Assembly: GCF_014193655.1 (NCBI RefSeq)
Contig: NZ_JACHZQ010000005.1
Location: 248,001 to 312,000 of the forward strand
From: Rhizobium sp. BK313
GTDB lineage: Bacteria; Pseudomonadota; Alphaproteobacteria; Rhizobiales; Rhizobiaceae
DNA length: 64,000 nt
Direction: 5' to 3'
Notes under the pieces: generated by a model
Told to the model about the DNA's origin: nothing
What the model saw: only the letters and a program-made list of their open reading frames with translations
Database searches by the model: none
Shown here: positions 33,332 to 42,892 of the stretch, piece by piece
Numbering within the stretch: the stretch's first letter is position 1
Layout of the letters: the number at the start of each line of letters is the position of its first letter
Translations under genes and position numbers: made by a program

Positions 33332-34867
33332 TTACGCCACGTCGAACTTGACACCCTGCGCCAGTGGCAGCGTTCTGCCGTAGTTGATGGTGTTCGTCGC
33401 CCGCCGCATATAGGCCTTCCAGGCATCCGAACCGGACTCGCGGCCACCGCCGGTCTCCTTCTCGCCACCGAAGGCACCGCCGATTTCAGCGCCGGAGGGC
33501 CCGAGATTGACATTGGCGATGCCGCAATCCGAACCGCGCGCCGAGACGAAGGCTTCGGCCTCGCGCATATCATTGGTGAAGATCGACGACGACAGACCCT
33601 GCGGCACGGCGTTATGCAGCGCCAATACCTCGTCGAAATCGACGTACTTCATCACGTAGAGGATCGGCGCGAAGGTTTCTTGTTCGACTGGGCCGGTCTG
33701 TGTAGGCATCTCGACCAGGGCGGGACGGACGTAGAAGGCATCGGCCGAGCCGTTTTCGACGCGCTCGCCACCGGTAACCTTGCCGCCGGCCGACTGCGCT
33801 TGGCCGAGAGCCACCTGCATCTTGTCGAAGGCATGCTTGTCGATCAGCGGGCCGACGAGCGTACCCGTTTCCAGCGGATTGCCGATGGTGACCGAGCCAT
33901 AGGCCTTCTGCAGGCGCGGCACGAGCTGATCGTAGACGCTTTCATGCACGAAGAGGCGGCGCAGCGTCGTGCAGCGCTGGCCGGCGGTACCCATGGCGGA
34001 AAAGGCGACGCCGCGCAGCGTCAAGTCGAGATCGGCCGTCGGGCATACGATCGCGGCGTTGTTGCCGCCGAGTTCGAGGATGGCGCGGGCGAAGCGATTG
34101 GCGAGGCGCGGTCCGACAGCGCGGCCCATAGCCGTCGAGCCGGTCGCCGAAACCAACGGAATTTTTGGATGATCGACCAGAATCTCGCCGACATCACGGC
34201 CGCCGATGATCAGGGTCGAGAGATTGACCGGCGCCTCGCCGCCCTCGGCGACATAGCGCTTCAGCGCTTTCTCGAACAGGGCCTGCACCGCAAGCGCCGT
34301 CAGCGGCGTCTTTTCCGATGGCTTCCAGACAGTGGAATTGCCGCAGACGATGGCAAGTGCTGCATTCCACGACCAGACGGCAACCGGGAAATTGAAGGCG
34401 GAGATGATGCCGATCGGCCCCAACGGATGCCAGCTTTCCATCATACGGTGTTCGGAGCGCTCAGTGGCGATGGTCAGGCCGTAGAGCTGGCGCGACAGGC
34501 CAACTGCGAAATCGCAGATGTCGATCATTTCCTGCACTTCGCCAAGACCTTCGGAGGTGATCTTGCCGACTTCGATGGAGACGAGGCGACCGAGCGCCGC
34601 CTTGCCGACGCGCAACTCTTCGCCGAGCAGGCGGATCAGCTCGCCGCGCTTCGGCGCCGGCACAGCGCGCCAGGAAAGAAACGCCTCATGCGCCTTGTCA
34701 ATCGCTGTTTTCGCTTCAGCAGCCGAATGCTCCCTGAGCCGGCCGATCTCGGCGCCGGTCACGGGTGAGGTGACGGCAAGTGTTCCGCCCGTATAGCGAT
34801 CGGCGGCAACGCCGAGTTCGGTCAGAATTGCCTTGGTCTCGGTGGCGAGATCGAGTGTGGCGGTCAT
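33332..34867 (-). CDS. amaB: ALDH7/antiquitin-type aminoadipate-semialdehyde dehydrogenase
   Basis: 511-aa NAD-dependent aldehyde dehydrogenase. Catalytic Cys in GTAGQRCTTLRR, catalytic Glu in AILELGGNNAAI, cofactor loop SATGSTAMGRAVG. The C-terminal DCGIANVNLGPSGAEIGGAFGGEKETGGGRESGSD is diagnostic for the ALDH7 (antiquitin) branch, which oxidises alpha-aminoadipate semialdehyde/piperideine-6-carboxylate to aminoadipate in lysine breakdown. It lies between the Ldh2-type reductase and the FAD oxidase, all on the minus strand. The symbol amaB follows Pseudomonas usage. Confidence 0.88.
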   Translation of the reverse strand: MTATLDLATETKAILTELGVAADRYTGGTLAVTSPVTGAEIGRLREHSAAEAKTAIDKAHEAFLSWRAVPAPKRGELIRLLGEELRVGKAALGRLVSIEVGKITSEGLGEVQEMIDICDFAVGLSRQLYGLTIATERSEHRMMESWHPLGPIGIISAFNFPVAVWSWNAALAIVCGNSTVWKPSEKTPLTALAVQALFEKALKRYVAEGGEAPVNLSTLIIGGRDVGEILVDHPKIPLVSATGSTAMGRAVGPRLANRFARAILELGGNNAAIVCPTADLDLTLRGVAFSAMGTAGQRCTTLRRLFVHESVYDQLVPRLQKAYGSVTIGNPLETGTLVGPLIDKHAFDKMQVALGQAQSAGGKVTGGERVENGSADAFYVRPALVEMPTQTGPVEQETFAPILYVMKYVDFDEVLALHNAVPQGLSSSIFTNDMREAEAFVSARGSDCGIANVNLGPSGAEIGGAFGGEKETGGGRESGSDAWKAYMRRATNTINYGRTLPLAQGVKFDVA

Positions 34868-34920
34868 GTCATCTTCCTCTTCTTGTTATGATGGTCCGGT
34901 TCCCGTCCCTAGCATCCCGC

Positions 34921-35014
34921 TTTCAGGTGGAATCACCTGCGAGCGGATAAGATGCTCCAGATTCAATAGACTAGAGCGACCTTTGTGCATGCAAATGAAC
35001 GCACGGCACTCTAG
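34921..35014. repeat. Rhizobial intergenic repeat ending in palindrome
   Basis: A block with AGGTGGAATCACCT (34925-34938, itself a palindrome), GGATAAGATGCTCCAGATTC and a final inverted repeat with arms CTAGAGC... (34971) and ...CTCTAG (to 35014) matches a widespread Rhizobium intergenic family as I remember it. Its right edge provides the stop codon of the FAD oxidase gene (35011-35013). Confidence 0.55.
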
Positions 35015-36294
35015 ACCCTTGCGCCGACAAAATGCGCAGCCTGGGCGCCGGCTTCGTACCACATTTCCTTCAGCGCCCGAAAGCCGGGCTCGCGGGGATC
35101 GGTTAGTGGTAGCGGCAAGTCGGCTTCGGAGACGTGGCCAAGAATATGGTCCGACACTATCTTCCCGAACACCGTTCCCGGCGCGATGCCACGGCCATTA
35201 TAGCCCGAAAAGCCGATGACATTCGGCGCGAACCTGTGGAAGCGCGGCAAGGCATTGTCGGTCATGCCGATCTTGCCGTACCACTCATTTTCAAAGGCGA
35301 TGTCTCCAAGCTGAGGAAACAGCTTCTTCAGCGAACGCCGCGCCCAGTTCTTGTGGACGGCGAGCCCGGTATTGCGCAATGCCCCAACGCTGCCGAAGAC
35401 AAGGCGGCCGGCCTGGTCCATGCGGAAGGACGACAAGATTTCCTTCGTATCCCAAGCACCCTCCCGGCCGGGCAGGACCGACTTGCGAAGGTTGTCTCCA
35501 AGCGGCACGGTAGCGAAATTGAAATAGGGCAGATGCACCTGCTCATTGCGCACCTGCTCCCAAGGGCCGGTGCTATAGGCATCCGTCGCGACGACGATCC
35601 AATCCGCGCTGACACTGCCGCCCGACGTCCTGACGATCCATCGCCCACCATTTTTCTCCGTCGCCGTCACTTGGGCGCCGGTATGGATCATAACGCCGGC
35701 CTTGGCCGCAGCATGCGCCAGACCACGAACATAGGCCAGCGGCTGCAACGTGCCGGCGCGCATATCGAGCAGCGCCCCCGCGTAAGCAGAACTCCCCACC
35801 CGCCGCGCCGTTTCGCCAGCGTCGAGTATGGAGACGGGAGCGCCGCGTTTGCCCCATTGCTGGACCCGCTCCTCAATCTCCTTCAGCCCCTCAGAGCCAA
35901 CGGCGCAATGCAGCGTACCGTTACGCTCCAGCTCACAGGCGATGCCATGCTTGTCGATCAGCGCCATCACCAGCTTCGGCGCATCGCCCAGGAGCCCCAG
36001 CAGCCGTTCGCCATGGACCGGACCGAGCACGCCGGGCAGGTCATCCGGCATGACCCACATGCCGGCATTGATCAGGCCGACATTGCGCCCCGCGCCACCA
36101 AAGCCGATTTCGTTGGCTTCCAGCAACACGACCCTGGTTCCGGCTTCGGCCAGGTGCAGCGCCGAGGACAGCCCGGTATAGCCGCCGCCGACCACCACCA
36201 CATCAGCCGAAACATCGCCGGCAAGCGGCTCCGTCGCAGGCGGCGGCGGTGCGGTCTTCTCCCAGAGTCCGTGAGAGCGAGGGTCGTTCAGCAT
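35011..36294 (-). CDS. FAD-dependent amino acid oxidase, likely pipecolate oxidase
   Basis: 427 aa of the DAO/glycine oxidase-like family. Rossmann motif VVVVGGGYTGLSSALHLAEAG (about 31-51) with the acidic end VVLLEA, then GFGGAGRNVGLINAG. The C-terminal FSGYNGRGIAPGTVFGKIVSDHI binds FAD. Related enzymes are L-pipecolate oxidase (AmaA) and putrescine oxidase PuuB; the neighbouring ALDH7 and Ldh2 genes favour pipecolate. The coding end overlaps a repeat element, so the last residues may differ between strains. Confidence 0.85.
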   Translation of the reverse strand: MLNDPRSHGLWEKTAPPPPATEPLAGDVSADVVVVGGGYTGLSSALHLAEAGTRVVLLEANEIGFGGAGRNVGLINAGMWVMPDDLPGVLGPVHGERLLGLLGDAPKLVMALIDKHGIACELERNGTLHCAVGSEGLKEIEERVQQWGKRGAPVSILDAGETARRVGSSAYAGALLDMRAGTLQPLAYVRGLAHAAAKAGVMIHTGAQVTATEKNGGRWIVRTSGGSVSADWIVVATDAYSTGPWEQVRNEQVHLPYFNFATVPLGDNLRKSVLPGREGAWDTKEILSSFRMDQAGRLVFGSVGALRNTGLAVHKNWARRSLKKLFPQLGDIAFENEWYGKIGMTDNALPRFHRFAPNVIGFSGYNGRGIAPGTVFGKIVSDHILGHVSEADLPLPLTDPREPGFRALKEMWYEAGAQAAHFVGARV

Positions 36295-36472
36295 AGAGTC
36301 GATCCAATTGCCTAAAAGAATCCGGCCAATCTAGCGCCACCTCCTGACTTACGGAAGCGGCAACAGCGACATCCGGTGGACAGAGAAAAACTTGCATGGC
36401 CATGCCGCTTTCGACCATTATAGGGCGAAGCGCCGGCCGGCATCGCGGCCGCGACAGAGTCAGGACAATCTC

Positions 36473-36709
36473 ATGAAGCCCATTTTCGTTCAGCTCCAAT
36501 GCGCTCCCGGCAAGACCTATGAGGTCGCGGACGCCATCTACCAGACGGAGCTGGTCTCGGAGCTCTATTCCACCAGCGGCGATTACGACCTGCTGCTGAA
36601 GGTCTACATCAAGGACGAGCAGGATGTCGGCAAGTTCATCAACGACAACATCGCCAATATTCCGGGCATCGTCCGCTCGTTGACCACGCTGACGTTCAGG
36701 GCGTTTTGA
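36473..36709 (+). CDS. Stand-alone Lrp/AsnC ligand-binding (RAM) domain
   Basis: 78-aa protein made only of the effector domain of Lrp/AsnC regulators (PIFVQLQCAPGKTYEVADAIYQ, SELYSTSGDYDLLLKVYIKDEQDVGKFINDNI, PGIVRSLTTLTF). The HTH is absent and there is no room for it upstream in the frame. Such proteins form the same octamer/decamer rings and may bind amino acids or modulate full Lrp proteins. It is divergent from the pipecolate-type operon, so a link to lysine metabolism is likely. Confidence 0.92.
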   Translation: MKPIFVQLQCAPGKTYEVADAIYQTELVSELYSTSGDYDLLLKVYIKDEQDVGKFINDNIANIPGIVRSLTTLTFRAF

Positions 36710-36926
36710 GAGGTCGGGCTGGGTTGACGGGCTCACCGACCAGCCCAGCCGCCCTTGCCGAAGGCACGCACATTAACCCTCTTGCACGAAACCGCTTGGC
36801 CTCTCCTCCGCAATTAAGCTCTTTTTAACCGGCAAAATGGTCTGGTTTGAGCGCTGATCAACGGACGGCGCTTTCGTGCGCCTGATCGCCGCGGCTTAGC
36901 GCGGCCCAAAGATCGAGGGCGGATCG

Positions 36927-38129
36927 ATGACATCGGTTATTTCGGATATTCAGGCACAGAAACCGGCGGGACCGCTGATCGTGCATGTTGTGCGCCAGTT
37001 CCTGCCCAACAAAGGCGGGCTGGAGGATGTGGTCGCCAATCTCTGCCGGCAGTTGATCGGCCGCGGCTATCGTGTTCGCGTCGTCACGTGCAACAGCTTG
37101 TTCTCCGATCCGACCCATGAACTTGCGCCGACCGAAACGATCGACGACATCGAGATCGTCCGCATCCCCTGGTCCGGCTCCAGCCGCTATCCATTGGCGC
37201 CGCAGGTGTTCAAGCATATCGCCGACGCCGACCTGATCCATGTCCACGCCGTCGACTTCTTCTTCGATGCGCTCGCCTGGGGTAAGCTGTTTCATGGCCG
37301 CCCGATGGTCGCCACCACCCATGGCGGCTTCTTCCACACGCCGAAATACGCGGCCATCAAAAAGCTGTGGTTCAACACAGCAACACGGCTTTCTGCTCTC
37401 GGCTATGCTGAACTGATCTGCTGCAGCCAGTCGGATGAACGACTGTTTTCCAGCATCGCCGCGCGCCGCACCCGCCTGATCGAGAACGGCGCCGATGTCG
37501 GCAAATTCGCCAATTGCGCGGCACTCGAAGCCCGCCGCCGCATCGTCACCATCGGCCGCTTCTCCGTCAACAAGCGGCTCGACCGCATGCTTGGCGTCAT
37601 GAAGGTGCTCGCCGCCCGCCATCCGGAGTGGCATCTCGATATTATCGGTGCCGTTTCCGATCTCGACGAACCGACGCTGCAAAAAGAAATCGCCACCCGC
37701 GATTTGGGCCGCCATGTATCGCTGCATGTGTCGATCGACAATTGCGCCATCCGTAACATCATTGCCCGCGCCTCGCTTTTTGCTTCCGCCTCTGAATATG
37801 AGGGCTTTGGACTAGTGGCGATCGAGGCGATGAGCGCCGGCCTCCTGCCAGTGCTGCATAAGAACGACGCCTACAAGGCGCTCGCAGAAACCCATCCGAC
37901 GCTGATGCTTTCCGATTTTTCCAATCCGAAAACCGCTGCCGACGCGCTGGCGGTTGCTTTCGCACGCCTCGAAGTCAAAGGGCTCAGCCTAAGGGAAGAG
38001 CTCGTTCGTGATGCCCGCGCCTATGCGTGGGATGAGGTCGCGCAGCGCTATGTCGATGTCTATGCGGAAGCAATGACACCAACAGGCGAACGGCATCACC
38101 CCCTGCGCCAACGCGGCCAGGTGGCATAA
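36927..38129 (+). CDS. Glycosyltransferase family 4
   Basis: 400-aa retaining glycosyltransferase with two Rossmann halves. VVRQFLPNKGGLEDVVANLCRQLIGRGY starts the N domain; the donor-binding E-x7-E is in SASEYEGFGLVAIEAMSAG. No membrane segment. It likely adds a sugar to a surface polysaccharide repeat unit together with the GT2 and flippase genes next to it. The 3' end overlaps the convergent GT2 gene by 34 bases. Confidence 0.93.
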   Translation: MTSVISDIQAQKPAGPLIVHVVRQFLPNKGGLEDVVANLCRQLIGRGYRVRVVTCNSLFSDPTHELAPTETIDDIEIVRIPWSGSSRYPLAPQVFKHIADADLIHVHAVDFFFDALAWGKLFHGRPMVATTHGGFFHTPKYAAIKKLWFNTATRLSALGYAELICCSQSDERLFSSIAARRTRLIENGADVGKFANCAALEARRRIVTIGRFSVNKRLDRMLGVMKVLAARHPEWHLDIIGAVSDLDEPTLQKEIATRDLGRHVSLHVSIDNCAIRNIIARASLFASASEYEGFGLVAIEAMSAGLLPVLHKNDAYKALAETHPTLMLSDFSNPKTAADALAVAFARLEVKGLSLREELVRDARAYAWDEVAQRYVDVYAEAMTPTGERHHPLRQRGQVA

Positions 38130-38974
38130 CCTTCCAGAATACCCATGAGCCAGGCGCGCTTGTAGCGCGCCGTGTCAGCCTTGCATCGCACCACCGCCGC
38201 CAGCCAACTGGCGATAGGCCTGCACAGGCGATAGCCGACATAAGTAAGCGGAAAGCGCTGCTTGCGCATGAGCGCGCCGAAACCACGGCCATATTTGCGC
38301 GCCCGCTCGATCTGCCGCGGGCCGTATTCGCTGGTGACCTGATCATGGTGGACGATCAATTCTGGAAAAAACATCAGCCGCTTGCCTGCAGTCAGGGCAC
38401 GCAGCAGAAAATCCGCTTCTTCGCCGCTTTGAAACGGCGAGTCCGAGCCGACCCCGAGATTCTCATCGAAGCCGCCAATGCCGGGCAACGCCGCGCGGCG
38501 GACGAAGATGCTATTGGAATTACCGCACTTCAGATAGTTCCATCGCGTCACCGCAAGTGGCGTTTCGCCCGTCGGGCTGACGGAGGCGACGCCGCCGGCA
38601 TCGAGTGTACGGCCGGTGACGATGGCAAGCTCCGGATGATCGACAAACAGCCGTTCCGCCGTCTCCAGCGTATCGGGCTCATACCAGCAGTCATCATCGG
38701 GAAAGCAGACATAGTCGCCGATCGCCGCTGCCATGCCATTGTTGCGCGCCCGCGAAAGACCCTTGGCAGAGCGGATATGGCGGATCACGAAAAAGGGCGA
38801 AAAGCTTCCGATCAACTCCAGCAGCCGGTCGTCCGGATTCTGATCGACGAGGATCACCTCGAATTCCCTGTGGCGCTGGTTCATCAACGACAGAAACAAC
38901 CGTTCCAACTGGTCGAAGCGGTCGATCGTACAGACGACGAGGCTGAACAAGGGAGACCCTCCGAGCAACTGCAT
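38096..38974 (-). CDS. Glycosyltransferase family 2
   Basis: 292 aa from ATG 38974. GT-A fold: FSLVVCTIDRFDQLERLFLSLMNQ at the start, EVILVDQNPDD, and the metal-binding triad in CFPDDDCWYEPDTL. The C-terminal part has weak hydrophobic stretches. Likely a sugar transferase of the same surface polysaccharide locus. The open frame begins with a TTG at 38983 that is less likely as start. Confidence 0.92.
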   Translation of the reverse strand: MQLLGGSPLFSLVVCTIDRFDQLERLFLSLMNQRHREFEVILVDQNPDDRLLELIGSFSPFFVIRHIRSAKGLSRARNNGMAAAIGDYVCFPDDDCWYEPDTLETAERLFVDHPELAIVTGRTLDAGGVASVSPTGETPLAVTRWNYLKCGNSNSIFVRRAALPGIGGFDENLGVGSDSPFQSGEEADFLLRALTAGKRLMFFPELIVHHDQVTSEYGPRQIERARKYGRGFGALMRKQRFPLTYVGYRLCRPIASWLAAVVRCKADTARYKRAWLMGILEGYATWPRWRRG

Positions 38975-39137
38975 GACAGCCAATATCAGAAGAATTGAAT
39001 ATTAGCTGAAGTAAAAACGAAATTTACATTAGGAATAAACGCTAAATATTAAGGCATATGAAATACAGCAGGCGCTATCTCCATGAAGAGCCGGGCATTT
39101 ACGGCCACTTTCGGCGACTTGAGGAACGGTAATCTTC

Positions 39138-40652
39138 ATGACGAAGAGCATCATGGCGAATTCGGCGTTGAACGCCGCGGCGGGACTGATCCTACTGGCG
39201 ACCGGCTTTGCCTGTTCGATCATCGCCGCTCGTCTGCTTGGGCCGCAGGCCAACGGCATCATCGCCTTCTCGCTCTGGCTAACGACGACGGGGGCGCTCG
39301 TCGCCGAACTCGGCACCGGCGTGACGCTACTGCGCATCCTGCCTCAGTTGAAAATGCAGGGCTATTCGACGGAGGAACGGCGCGGCTTCGCGGCTTATTT
39401 GCTGCATCCGACGATCCTGTCGACGCTGATCCTGCTTGCCGGCTATACCGCCTATTATTGGGAAGCGGAGCGGCTGCATTGGGCAAACGATACATCCGCC
39501 ATTATCGCCATCACCGGCGCGTTTTTCGTCCTGCAGTCGCTGGGTGCCTACAGCAAGAACTATCTGGTCGGCGAGCAACAGCTCGGCGCTTTCCTCCGCA
39601 TGACCCTGACAAGCTCGGTGCTGCAGCTCGCCACCGTGCTCCTCGGCGCCATCTTCTTCGGCGTGAGCGGCGCACTTGCCGGCTATGCCATCGGTCAGCT
39701 CCCGATGTTCATCTCGACCCTGAGGATCGCAGTCGCGCGCCGGAACAGCTGTGGCGTCGGCCTTGGCTATCTCGTCAGTTCCTCGCTCATTCTCTCTGCC
39801 GAATTCATCAACAGCTCGATCTTCCTGAACCGCATCGAGCTGGTCTTCCTGCAGCACTATTGGGGCATCGAAGCTGTCGGCTTCTATGCCGTCGGCCTGT
39901 CGCTCGCCAATCTCGCACTGCAGCTTCCGGTGCAGTTGAGCGGCAGCCTGCTGCCCTACTATTCCGAACAGATGCATTCGCAGGCGTCGGGCAAACTCCC
40001 GGTCCATGTCTTCGAGGGCGTGGCGCGCAGCATTTCCTATATCACCCTGCCAATGAGCTTCGGCCTCGCGGCCATTGCCCCTGAACTGGTGGTAACGATC
40101 TTCGGCAAGCCTTTCGGTCCAAGCGGCAGCATGGTGGCGCTGCTGTCGCTGACGGCGGCTCCTTACGTCTTCATGCAGATCTGCACGCAATATCTCTATT
40201 CGATCGACCGCATGCGCGAGCGCACCATCATCGGCGGCGTCGCCAGCGCCATCATGGTCGTGGGTTGTTTGATTGCGGTGCCCTCTTATGGCGGCGAGGG
40301 TGCTGCCCTGGTGAGGCTGCTGGCCTTCACCGCAATGTGTCTGCTGATGGTCCGCCGCATGGAATTTGAAGGCTCGATGCACAGCATGTTCATCAGCCTT
40401 GCCAAAGTGACCGCCGCCTCCGCGCTCTGCGCCGCCGCAGCCTATGGCTTCGTTCACGTCCTGCCCGGTATTCCGGGCCTTGCCAGCGCCATTATTGCCG
40501 GCGTCCTGGTCTACGGATTGGCACTCCGGCTGCTGAATGCGGTACCAGCGGAGGATATCGCCGTCTTGCAACAAATTGCTGCGCGCCTGCCCCGGCGCGC
40601 CCATCCGATTGCCGTTCACGCGCTGGCATGGCTGGCGCCGCGCCGAATTTGA
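39138..40652 (+). CDS. Polysaccharide flippase (Wzx-like, MVF superfamily)
   Basis: 504-aa inner-membrane protein with 12-14 predicted helices. The start LNAAAGLILLATGFACSIIAARLLGPQANGIIAFSLW matches Wzx/O-antigen flippases, including the LGPxxNG turn. It probably moves lipid-linked repeat units across the inner membrane. It is followed by the double hydrolase gene after 10 bases. Confidence 0.92.
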   Translation: MTKSIMANSALNAAAGLILLATGFACSIIAARLLGPQANGIIAFSLWLTTTGALVAELGTGVTLLRILPQLKMQGYSTEERRGFAAYLLHPTILSTLILLAGYTAYYWEAERLHWANDTSAIIAITGAFFVLQSLGAYSKNYLVGEQQLGAFLRMTLTSSVLQLATVLLGAIFFGVSGALAGYAIGQLPMFISTLRIAVARRNSCGVGLGYLVSSSLILSAEFINSSIFLNRIELVFLQHYWGIEAVGFYAVGLSLANLALQLPVQLSGSLLPYYSEQMHSQASGKLPVHVFEGVARSISYITLPMSFGLAAIAPELVVTIFGKPFGPSGSMVALLSLTAAPYVFMQICTQYLYSIDRMRERTIIGGVASAIMVVGCLIAVPSYGGEGAALVRLLAFTAMCLLMVRRMEFEGSMHSMFISLAKVTAASALCAAAAYGFVHVLPGIPGLASAIIAGVLVYGLALRLLNAVPAEDIAVLQQIAARLPRRAHPIAVHALAWLAPRRI

Positions 40653-40662
40653 GGAGAATGCC

Positions 40663-42450
40663 ATGGCTGCGTTGGGAGCCGCCGAGTACCAGGGTCCACT
40701 TCGGGAGATGACCGCTACAGCCATGCCGGTAACCTTTGCCGGCACTGTCGGTCTGTTCATGCCCGCCGCCGCGCCGACGAGACAGACGGCCGTATTGTTC
40801 CTCAGCCCCTGGGGTTTCGAGGAAATGTGCGTCCGCAAATTCTGGCGCATCCTCGCCGAGGATCTTGCCAAGGCCGGCATCGCCAGCCTGCGCTTCGACT
40901 ATGCGGGCACAGGCGATGCGCTTGACATTGCCGATCCGGGCGAAGGACTGATGCTCTGGGAAGGTACGGCACTCTCCGCCGCCGCCATGCTGCGATCGCT
41001 TTCCGGCTGCGAGCGGCTGATTCTGGTGAGCCAGGGGCTCGGAAGTGTCGTCGCCCTTGATATCGCAGAGCGGCTCTCGGCCATCGACGGTATCGCCCTG
41101 CTCGCTCCGACCATCTCCGGCCGTGCCTATCTGCGCGAATTGACCGTGTGGTCGAAGATGATCGACGAGGGCATGGGGCTCACCGAAACGCAACGCCGGA
41201 CCGAGGGCGTCACCATTGCCAGCCTGCAGATGCCGGACGTCATCGTCGCTGCAGTCAAGAAACTCAACCTGATGACGCTTGCCCAAGTCGGCGCGCCGGA
41301 TTGCCTTGTCCTGAAGCGACCCGGCCGCCCTGTCGACGCCGATTTCGCTGCGCATCTCGAAACCCTCTGCCCGCGTGTCGAACGCGGCGCCTATGACGGC
41401 TATGACGAACTCGTGTCGAACCCGACCATCGCCACCATGCCGCTCGAGGCTGGTCGGAAAATTTTGGATTGGGCAAAGTCGATCACAACGGAGCCCGCGA
41501 CGGCATCGCGCAAAATTCTCCGGGCGCCCCGCGCCGAAGCGCTGATCGGCGACGGTTTTCGCGAGACGCCACTGCGCTTCGGGGAGGATAATCGCCTCTT
41601 CGGCATTCTCTGCGAACCCTCTGGCGACCGCGCGGGTGCGACGGCATTGCTCCTGACCACGGCCTATGACCGCCATGCCGGCTGGGGCCGAATGTCGGTG
41701 ACCATGGCGCGGGCACTCGCCCGCGACGGGATCCCTTCACTGCGTTTCGATACCGCCAACGTCGCCGACAGCCCGCCGCTTCCTGATATGCCGGACCAGG
41801 TGCTCTATTCCCGCGATCAGCCTCGAGATGTCAGCGCGGCGCTCGACATTCTGGAAGCCAAGAAACTGTTGCCGGCCTTTGCGGTCGGCCGTTGCAGCGG
41901 CGGCTATCTCGCCTTCCAGGCCGCCATTCGCGACAGCAGGTGCAGCGGCCTGATCACCGTCAATCCCTACGCTTTCTTCTGGGATGAAACCCAATCGGTA
42001 GACGAAGCTCTGCGCTTCGTGCCGCGTTCGCTTGAGACCTACCGCCAGAAATTCCTGCAGTTTGAGACGCTGAAGCGGCTCTACGGTGGCCAGATCGATG
42101 CCAAAAGCGCGGCACGCAATATTGTTACGGCGCTGGCGCGTCGCGCCGTCCGGCTCGGCCGCCCCCTGCTCGGTGTTCTCCCTTTCTTCGCCGGCGAGCA
42201 CGAAACGGTCATCAACGGCTTTCGCTCGCTCACCAAACGCCAGGTCGATATTTCGTTGATCTACAGTGCTCACGACATCGGTCTGGATCATTTTCGCGAA
42301 CATTTCGGCGAGGATGCCGCCGGCCTGAAGAATTTCCCCGACATCCGCCTCACTATCATTCCCGACGCCGACCACAATCTGACGCCGCCCTATGCGCGCA
42401 AAGTCTACCTGCGTGAAGTCAGGGAGATGGCATTGAGACTAGGGGAATGA
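40663..42450 (+). CDS. Tandem alpha/beta-hydrolase with altered nucleophiles
   Basis: 595 aa, two hydrolase domains (about 40-275 and 300-590) that look like an internal duplication (compare LRFDYAGTGDA with LRFDTANVADS). In domain 1 the elbow reads LVSQGLGS, with Gly125 where the catalytic Ser should be, so it is probably inactive. In domain 2 it reads VGRCSGGYLA, with Cys411 as nucleophile; His lies in PDADHNL. Cys elbows are known from hydrolases linked to exosortase/polysaccharide loci. GAGGAG is seven bases from ATG 40663. Its place after the flippase gene suggests a job in exopolysaccharide modification. Confidence 0.85.
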   Translation: MAALGAAEYQGPLREMTATAMPVTFAGTVGLFMPAAAPTRQTAVLFLSPWGFEEMCVRKFWRILAEDLAKAGIASLRFDYAGTGDALDIADPGEGLMLWEGTALSAAAMLRSLSGCERLILVSQGLGSVVALDIAERLSAIDGIALLAPTISGRAYLRELTVWSKMIDEGMGLTETQRRTEGVTIASLQMPDVIVAAVKKLNLMTLAQVGAPDCLVLKRPGRPVDADFAAHLETLCPRVERGAYDGYDELVSNPTIATMPLEAGRKILDWAKSITTEPATASRKILRAPRAEALIGDGFRETPLRFGEDNRLFGILCEPSGDRAGATALLLTTAYDRHAGWGRMSVTMARALARDGIPSLRFDTANVADSPPLPDMPDQVLYSRDQPRDVSAALDILEAKKLLPAFAVGRCSGGYLAFQAAIRDSRCSGLITVNPYAFFWDETQSVDEALRFVPRSLETYRQKFLQFETLKRLYGGQIDAKSAARNIVTALARRAVRLGRPLLGVLPFFAGEHETVINGFRSLTKRQVDISLIYSAHDIGLDHFREHFGEDAAGLKNFPDIRLTIIPDADHNLTPPYARKVYLREVREMALRLGE

Positions 42451-42892
42451 AGGTTTCGCCCCTGGCGGGCGATAGAGCCCGTGCGATTCACCGTTAGTTT
42501 GGCAACGTTCCATCGAAGCCACCGAAATGAGCATCACCGTACCATCGGTGGATATCTTCGCGCGTCCTGCTTGTGCTCACCCCGGTGTTGCCACTCGAAC
42601 ACAAAACCGTGACCGATAAAATTGAAGTATCGAGGCCGCGCATCAGTTCAAACACGGAGCCGTGCAGTAATTTAAAAACATTTCATCAGGTACGTTTGAA
42701 TAACCGTCCAAAATTGATCGTATATTTATTGAAATACCTGATAAACTGATAAAAGATATTCAAATTATATTAAAATTTTAAACACTTATTAACTATATAA
42801 GTAAGCTATGCTTACATGTTATGAGGCTCTAGTGTAACTTAAGACCAAGGAATTACTTTGATTACGTTAGAACCATAAAATTTAAAGCTCAA
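42451..42892. other. AT-rich intergenic gap of 442 bases
   Basis: A weak TCGCCC/GGGCGA hairpin lies just after the hydrolase stop (42456-42472). From about 42660 to 42850 the DNA is strongly AT-rich with T/A runs, much unlike the coding DNA around it. It probably carries the promoter of the next gene. No credible reading frame or repeat is seen. Confidence 0.5.

Noticed and set aside
39327..40880. 517-codon minus-strand frame opposite the flippase and hydrolase genes
   Set aside because: Antisense shadow of membrane protein coding sequence; Gln/Arg/Asp-rich with no recognisable domain.
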